Positions 34,112 through 38,862 of a stretch of DNA of 38,862 nucleotides are shown here, piece by piece (within the stretch, counting starts at the first letter, position 1; each line of letters starts with the position of its first letter). The notes beneath the pieces are model-generated. The model did not search any database, was not told where the DNA came from, and worked only from the letters and a program-made list of their open reading frames with translations. The stretch comes from Russula earlei (taxonomy: Eukaryota; Basidiomycota; Agaricomycetes; Russulales; Russulaceae). The position numbers and the translations under genes are program-made. The DNA lies in the NCBI GenBank assembly GCA_025769875.1, contig JAGFNK010000489.1, positions 1 through 38,862 on the forward strand. The letters are read 5' to 3'.

Positions 34112-34118
34112 TATAAAT
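34112..34118 (+). promoter_or_regulatory. TATA box of the right secreted-protein gene
   Basis: The sequence TATAAAT in cgcagtataaatcaac lies about 155 bp upstream of the ATG at 34273 and is followed by a CT-rich leader (ctcattccttcctcgacaac). It is conserved in the left copy. Confidence 0.55.
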
Positions 34119-34272
34119 CAACACCTGCAGGTGCAATTCTCCCCAGCAGAGTTCCCATTTACTTCATACTCAGGTACCAGTTACCTGCAATCTTTCTAAG
34201 CTTTCGTCTCATTCCTTCCTCGACAACTTCGACGACTTTCAATCGAGATCCACATCCCGCTTAGGAGTAACA

Positions 34273-34671
34273 ATGCGAACCACATATGTTCTTGCCATAC
34301 CCTGCCTCGCCATTGGCATCGCTCCATCGCTCTCGCTTCCTCAAAAGTACCCGACGTCATCAAGTTCTCTTTCCCCCCGGAAGTTGACATTACCTAGCAG
34401 ACTTGGGAATTTCAGATCCAGTCCGAACCATGAGGGGGCGCCACCATCATCATCGGACTCAAATCATGTAGTACCAAACGAAGACTCGCCAAGCACGCCA
34501 CATATTGCGGTCAAGTCTTCTAGTTTCAACCGTCAGGAGGTGGTAGATCTTGTGGCCAGTTTGCGTCAAGATGACCAGAGTGTGGCCAGGCGCGGGGGTC
34601 GCTGGAGCAAGTTCAGCAGCATTTGCAAAAGGTGTATAGGCCTTATGCATTCAGGCAAGGATTCAGTCTGA
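34273..34671 (+). CDS. Small secreted basic protein, right copy (132 aa)
   Basis: A signal peptide (MRTTYVLAIPCLAIGIAPSL, cleavage near 20-22) is followed by a Ser/Pro-rich, basic mature chain. It is collinear with the left copy at 2346-2696. It is the longer form and ends SKFSSICKRCIGLMHSGKDS-V, adding two cysteines (ICKRC) and further dibasic sites. Residues about 26-36 (YPTSSSSLS...) are in another reading frame from the left copy (KKADVIKFS...). An indel before and an extra C in the run CCCCCC after restore the frame, so the rest matches. The ATG is preceded by taggagtaaca, shared with the left copy. No family is recognised; an extracellular peptide or effector-like role is a guess. Confidence 0.6.
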   Translation: MRTTYVLAIPCLAIGIAPSLSLPQKYPTSSSSLSPRKLTLPSRLGNFRSSPNHEGAPPSSSDSNHVVPNEDSPSTPHIAVKSSSFNRQEVVDLVASLRQDDQSVARRGGRWSKFSSICKRCIGLMHSGKDSV

Positions 34672-34793
34672 CGAGGATCAACGACAACATGCTTGACTAA
34701 TGTGATGTCAGTGTAGATTAGATAAGATCATAATAAGTCACAAATCTTATTTCAGTTTATGTGTAACAAACCAGAAATAATATTCACCTCATG

Positions 34794-35116
34794 TTATTGC
34801 CATTTTCAGTGCACTTGGTGGAGCTTGAATTCCACCCAAATTGGCACAGAAAACCCCCTCAAACGTGCAGGATAAATAACTCCCTCAAAACACCTTCAAT
34901 TCATATGAAACCAATTGTCCCTGAATCGCCTGAATGAGGGCTAGGCAGCCCCATTGTTTTCATGAGATTTGAGTGAGAATTGGTGGAGCTGGACTCAAGC
35001 CACCTCCACATGTGTATTAGATGAATTACAACTCAAAATCATGGTCAATATCTATTATTTTGCCCTCATGTTGTACCCATGGGCTGTCTTGAGGCAGCCC
35101 CATAGTGTTTTTGACT
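34794..35116 (+). repeat. 323-bp repeat, copy 4
   Basis: It runs from ttattgccattttcagtgca to agtgtttttgact. At 35117 it joins the inverted third copy of the LTR-like block, the mirror of the junction at 29187-29197, so copies 1 and 4 share one structural origin. Confidence 0.85.
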
Positions 35117-35425
35117 GGGAGGAGCACCTAGCGGGAACACGAGAATGTGTTTGTTCATTCAACTGCACTCAGGTTCACACAGATGATAAGAGGACAACAG
35201 GGCAACTTTATTCAAGATGGTAGCATATACAGGTGGGAACTAAGGCTAAGGGACAGGAAAAAGCACAAAAAACAGGCATATGAAAGAAAATCTAGACATA
35301 AGAATGGGACCGAAGCTGGACAATGTGAGGTATCAAGTTGTGGTCTCCAGTGGCTGTGGTAGTGGCATGTGGTGATTTGTGAAGGATGGCCAAGGCCAGG
35401 TGTGGTGATGACGGGTGTGGTTGAG
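35117..35425 (-). repeat. LTR-like block, copy 3 (3' part, inverted)
   Basis: The minus strand matches 28880-29195: cactcgact-like start, accacacctggccttggcca, the poly(A) signal aataaagttgccctg (minus strand, 35202-35216) and ctaggtgctcctccc. It ends toward 35425, where homology with copies 1 and 2 fades and similarity with LTR-K (13120-13190) takes over. Confidence 0.65.
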
Positions 35426-36597
35426 TCGTGAAGTGAGCCAAACAGGGCATGCAGAGTTTGTGGGGCAGGATGGTAATCTGGAACAATTGTCTTCTGTCCA
35501 AGAGTGAGGAAAGAGGTAGAAAGGGACGTGCAAGACGGTGGAGGCCCACTGGTAGATATGAAGGAGCAGTGAGGGTGATGGACTGGAGGTGAAAGGAGGA
35601 CAGTGAAGACAAGAACAAAGGCTTGTGGAGATGTAGAGGGAGGCTGGAAAGGAGATGGGATAACTTGGTGGTGGCGATCAACAGACAAGAGAAGAGGTGT
35701 AGCAATATCATTTGCTGATGGACCTTTCTCTTTCGCAACTCAAGATGGATTGGAATGGAATAAGAGGGGGACAGAAGGATGAATTCAACTGGTCAATATG
35801 AGTGACAGTCTATGCTATTTGAACAAATTCATATCAAGGGGAGAAGGGGACAGTTAGGTTTAGTCCTGAAAATGGGGAGTGTGAGATGGAAAAGGGGGGG
35901 GGAGAACACAAAGGGGAAACATGTATGGAGTCGAGTCAAAGGCCGATCAAAGTATGAAAGGATGAGGGGGTAGTGTAGTAACTGTGTAAAAGGAAAACAA
36001 AGCCATGAGTACAGTACCTGATGCTCAAAATCAAACTCAAACTCCTGAGGAACATCTGTGAAGTGAGGACGTGGCAGCGAGGCTGTGAAGTGAAGTATGA
36101 TTGTGTTCAGCATGATGCTTGGTGAAAGACACTCGAGACCGTGAGGGGTGGTCGAGGTGACACAGGGGGACATGATGGTATCAGGTGGCCTAAGGCATGT
36201 GTGCAGGATGAAAGAGGTTCGAGACTTGTCAAGACAGCAGCGAGATGTTGAGGCGAGGTGGTGGAGGTGCAAGAGGTGAAAGAGACAAAGGAGAAATGAC
36301 AAGAACAGAGTGGTGATGGAAGGCATATGGAGAGGATGAAAGAGAGCTGATATGAGTGGGTAAAAGGCAGGGCATAGCATGTGCACTGATTGGCATGGAG
36401 CAAACAGTGGAGATGTTGTCCAGGGTATTGTCAATGCTAGTGGGGCTTTTGTGGAACGAGAGTTGGTGAAGGAGAAAGAGAAAAGGAAGGGAGAGACCAG
36501 GGCATGTGGATGACGGAGGTGTGAGGTGCAGAAGTACATTTTCATGGCACAGGGATCCTCTCATGACTTTGTGGCTAGCAGGATTAGTCACCTTACA
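35426..36597 (-). repeat. LTR-G, 3' LTR of the gypsy relic (left edge uncertain)
   Basis: On the minus strand the LTR starts TGTAAGGTGACTAATCC at 36597, right after a purine tract (ccccccaggagg) that ends the integrase frame. The sequence to its left is CT-rich on the minus strand, without a gene. Its minus-strand frames of 98-238 codons (35829-36591) are low-complexity. Around 35440-35520 it resembles LTR-K. The end of the LTR was not identified. Confidence 0.5.
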
Positions 36598-37676
36598 CCT
36601 CCTGGGGGGTTAAAATTTGACCATCCCTGGTCAATCCTTGTCTGTGAGTGAGTATCATCAGCGTTGATGGCCTCATTGCCAATAGCAGGCTCCTGGTCCA
36701 AAAGTTGTGTGACTGGGATGGATGCTGGTGAGTGAGCAAAGTAAGGGATGATTCGAAATGCCATGTAGCATATTTGGGAAATTGCTCTGTCCAGCTCTGC
36801 CAGTTGGTATGCACCGTTGCGTGTATGCTTGAGTATGACCATAGGCCCAAAGTAGTGAGGCCTGGAGTTGTTCTTCAGTGCCGTGTCCACTCCTGCAGTC
36901 CACACCAACTAAATCTCCAGGCTTAAACTCATAAGAGGAGATGGTGTTAGCAAATTCTTGCTCGAACTGTCACACAGATGTGAGATGATTTTTGAGTATT
37001 TTGTCATGGATGGCAGCAAGGTTGTCCTCGCACATCTCCAGCTGTCAAGCATGTGTTGCAATGAGGTTGGCTGTGGACATGGGCTTGGTGAGGTCAGGGA
37101 CCAGGAACGTGGCTAGAGTAATGTCAAAAGGGAGCAGAGGTTCTACTCCAAGTGCCATGTAGAAGGGGGGGTGTCTGGTGGACTTGCAGATGGTGGTGTG
37201 ATTGGCCCACAAAACATGAGGTGCCCATGTGGGCCATTTTGCTGTGTTGCCCTCGCATGCCTTGACTAGGGCTAATTGGATGGTTCAGTGCTGGCATTCA
37301 ACAATGCTGTTTGTGTGAGAGTTGTAAGCAGAGATGTGGATATGATGGACTTGGTACCTCTCCGAGAGCCAATTGAGCACAGTGATGTAAGGCATGCTGT
37401 TGTCAGACGATTTCTTCAACAGTGCCCCATTGGCAGAGAACTTCTTCGAACAGGAAGGAGCAGAGAGTGCATCTGGTTTTGGTGCATAATGCTCTCCACT
37501 CCGGCCAGGCTGTGAGAGAGCAACATGCCTGAGTTATATACCTGTACCCTGAAGCATGGGGCATAACCATGGTTTTGACGTATAATTTGCGAAAGAGTGG
37601 TGCCAGGGGAGAGACAGTGGGTGGAATGCAAATTTTGGTGGTTTGGTGCATCTGGCACTGATGACAAGTGTCCATG
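36598..37676 (-). pseudogene. Decayed Ty3/gypsy integrase (C-terminal Pol)
   Basis: From 37676 the minus strand gives MDTCHQCQMHQTTKICIPPT, which contains the second half of the HHCC zinc motif, then SPLAPLFRKLYVKTM and AWPEWRAL. Next come VLNWLSERYQVHHIHISAYN and SIVECQH, which hold the catalytic Glu. The C-terminal part follows (RPHYFGPMVILKHTRNGAYQ, LAELD, FRIIPYF) and the usual last residues NFNPPGGV beside the purine tract. In-frame TGA codons (H*TI, A*QLEM, V*QFE) and a frameshift near 36870-36890 break it. Many Cys, His and Gln replace Arg, as CpG decay predicts. Upstream Pol is cut off by LTR-C. Confidence 0.75.
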
Positions 37677-37839
37677 TGTCATGAACCATTTCCTGGAGAG
37701 GGCCCTTGAAGGACCCTTCCTTATGAGAGGAAACCCAGCCTCTATGGTGTCACCCTGTTCACATGGACAAAAGTGGTGAGTAGAGGTGTCCACAATATCA
37801 CGTGTGTGCAAGCAATTCTTGGCACAATCAACATACAGT
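37677..37839 (+). repeat. LTR-C copy 4, first ~160 bp
   Basis: It starts TGTCATGAACC and matches the first part of LTR-C up to gcacaatcaacatacag, then stops. It cuts the gypsy integrase relic. No matching duplication was found. Confidence 0.75.
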
Positions 37840-37880
37840 GACCCAAAAACTGTTCAAATGTTTTGTACATTTTCATTGTA

Positions 37881-38203
37881 TTATTTGCTGTTTTCAGCGC
37901 ACTTGGCGGAGCTTGAATTCCACCCAAATCAGCGCAGAAACCCCCTCAAACATGCGGGATGAATATCTCTCTCAAAACAGCTTCAATTCATATGACATTT
38001 ATTGTCCCTGAATCGCCTGAATGAGGGCTAGGCAGTCCCATTGTTTTCATGAGATTTGAGTGAGAATTGGTGGAGCTGGACTCAAGCCACCTCCACATGT
38101 GTATTAGATGAATTACAACTCAAAATCATGGTCTATATCTATTATTTTTCCCTCATGTTGTACCCATGGGCTGTCTTGAGGCAGCCCCATAGTGTTTTTG
38201 ACT
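37881..38203 (+). repeat. 323-bp repeat, copy 5
   Basis: It runs from ttatttgctgttttcagc to agtgtttttgact and continues into LTR-D sequence as copy 2 does. The similarity between copies 2 and 5 extends through about 500 bp. Confidence 0.85.
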
Positions 38204-38708
38204 CAAGTGTTGTGGTGTGCAACGTTGTTTCCAGTGCAATTGGAGTCACGGCCAGCCACTCATCACCCCTCTCGCCTCTCGATTCTGACCATCCTTCTTG
38301 TTTTTCACAGACAGAGAGGAGTGGGTTGCAAAGAGGGGTCCTATTCTGAACTCTTTCTACTACAGAGTAGCTAGGGTGTTTTTATATACAGGAGAGAGGT
38401 ACTAGAGATGAATGGCATGAAAATGAATCAAGACTGGTTGAGACGGTTGAGGCGGTCGTGAAAGGCTTGAGATGCAAACGCGTCTAGTGTGCCAAGGCGT
38501 GCATGGGCACGTGATCGGTGGCGAGGGCTGGGCGATGCGATCGAGGTCTTGATGTCGCACACAAGATGGCTTGTGGTGTGCGGTCGGTGGACTGCCTGGA
38601 ACGAGAGGGAGGTGGCAAGGGATGAAAGGGAGCTGAGGTGTCAGTCTCATGTCGTGTCGTGTCGCGTTTTCGCATGTGATTTCGAGGCCAGCCATAATCT
38701 TCCTTACA
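38204..38708 (-). repeat. LTR-D, 3' LTR of a gypsy element leaving the window
   Basis: On the minus strand it starts TGTAAGGAAG at 38708, next to the purine tract cccccgggagg. It has the TATA box ctgtatataaaaaca (38378-38392) and the cctagctactctgtag block shared with LTR-K and 29904-30094. The other end probably lies near caccacaaca (about 38212-38221). Confidence 0.65.
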
Positions 38709-38862
38709 CCTCCCGGGGGCTTGAAACTTTGACCGTCCTCGGTCAAGCGTCTGAATGCGAGTGTTTTGAGCCTTTCACGTCTGAATTGAGGCGGCGGTCG
38801 CGGCTGCTTGTGCTGCGGAAGACGCGAAGGCGGCGATCGGCGATGGCGATGACGGAAGAGGC
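38709..38862 (-). pseudogene. C-terminal end of a Ty3/gypsy Pol (partial, runs off the window)
   Basis: The minus strand ends with RLTEDGQSFKPPGGV just before the LTR, parallel to IDQGWSNFNPPGGV of the relic at 36598. It is CpG-rich and so may belong to a younger element whose body lies to the right of the window. Too little is visible to judge whether it is intact. Confidence 0.45.

Larger units (their letters stand above)
32781..34615. repeat. Right arm of the segmental inverted duplication
   Basis: It aligns inverted with 2354-8964 after removal of the copia element. In order it carries about 150 bp of LTR-C (32785-32935, minus), an old 323-bp-family repeat, the CHAT pseudogene, intergenic sequence and the secreted-protein gene. 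At 33697-33705 the sequence cttcgggatgcgcgg is the uninterrupted target site of the copia element. Confidence 0.85.

Noticed and set aside
35829..36545. 238-codon minus-strand ORF in LTR-G
   Set aside because: Low-complexity Leu/Ser/His/Pro sequence from a CT-rich LTR; no domain and no conserved counterpart.

Overview
This is a gene-poor, repeat-dense stretch of a fungal nuclear genome, most likely a basidiomycete (Agaricomycetes). The evidence is the 51-58 nt GT-AG introns, Ty1/copia and Ty3/gypsy LTR elements nested in one another, a Helitron, a decayed CHAT-domain gene of a type common in mushroom-forming fungi, and heavy CpG to TpG/CpA decay of old copies. No rRNA or tRNA genes, no CRISPR array and no convincing housekeeping gene were seen. 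The taxonomic call is inference.

Layout. 1-2353: decayed sequence with a broken ORF of unknown function. 2354-8964: left arm of a segmental inverted duplication, carrying a small secreted-peptide gene and a CHAT pseudogene. A complete copia element (3261-8052, identical 247-bp LTRs, TSD tcccg, 1405-aa Gag-Pol) is inserted in the CHAT pseudogene. 8820-18031: a stack of nested LTRs with target-site duplications I could read (LTR-B x2, LTR-C, LTR-H, LTR-I, LTR-K), plus a gag-like ORF and a copia pol relic, each split by an LTR. 18032-20820: a CpG-rich, pyrimidine-biased array of intron-like modules. 20821-27033: a Helitron with a five-exon Rep-helicase gene, a Pro/Ala-rich N-terminus built from duplicated exons, and one frameshift. 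27071-32780: LTR-A, LTR-C, two direct copies of an ~810-bp LTR-like block, a 323-bp foldback repeat pair and a CpG-rich stretch. 32781-34615: right arm of the inverted duplication, which preserves the empty site of the copia insertion and a second, longer secreted-peptide gene. 34794-38862: more 323-bp repeats, a decayed Ty3/gypsy integrase with its LTR, and the 3' end of another gypsy element leaving the window.

Functionally the window is mostly transposons at different ages. The copia element looks young: identical LTRs, intact ORF, CpG-rich. The Helitron is one base away from a full coding frame. Nearly everything else is solo LTRs and relics with a CpG-decay signature. The only host-like genes are the duplicated secreted-peptide gene, with a TATA box kept in both copies, and the duplicated CHAT relic. 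LTR letter names (A, B, C, D, G, H, I, K) are mine, for this window only.
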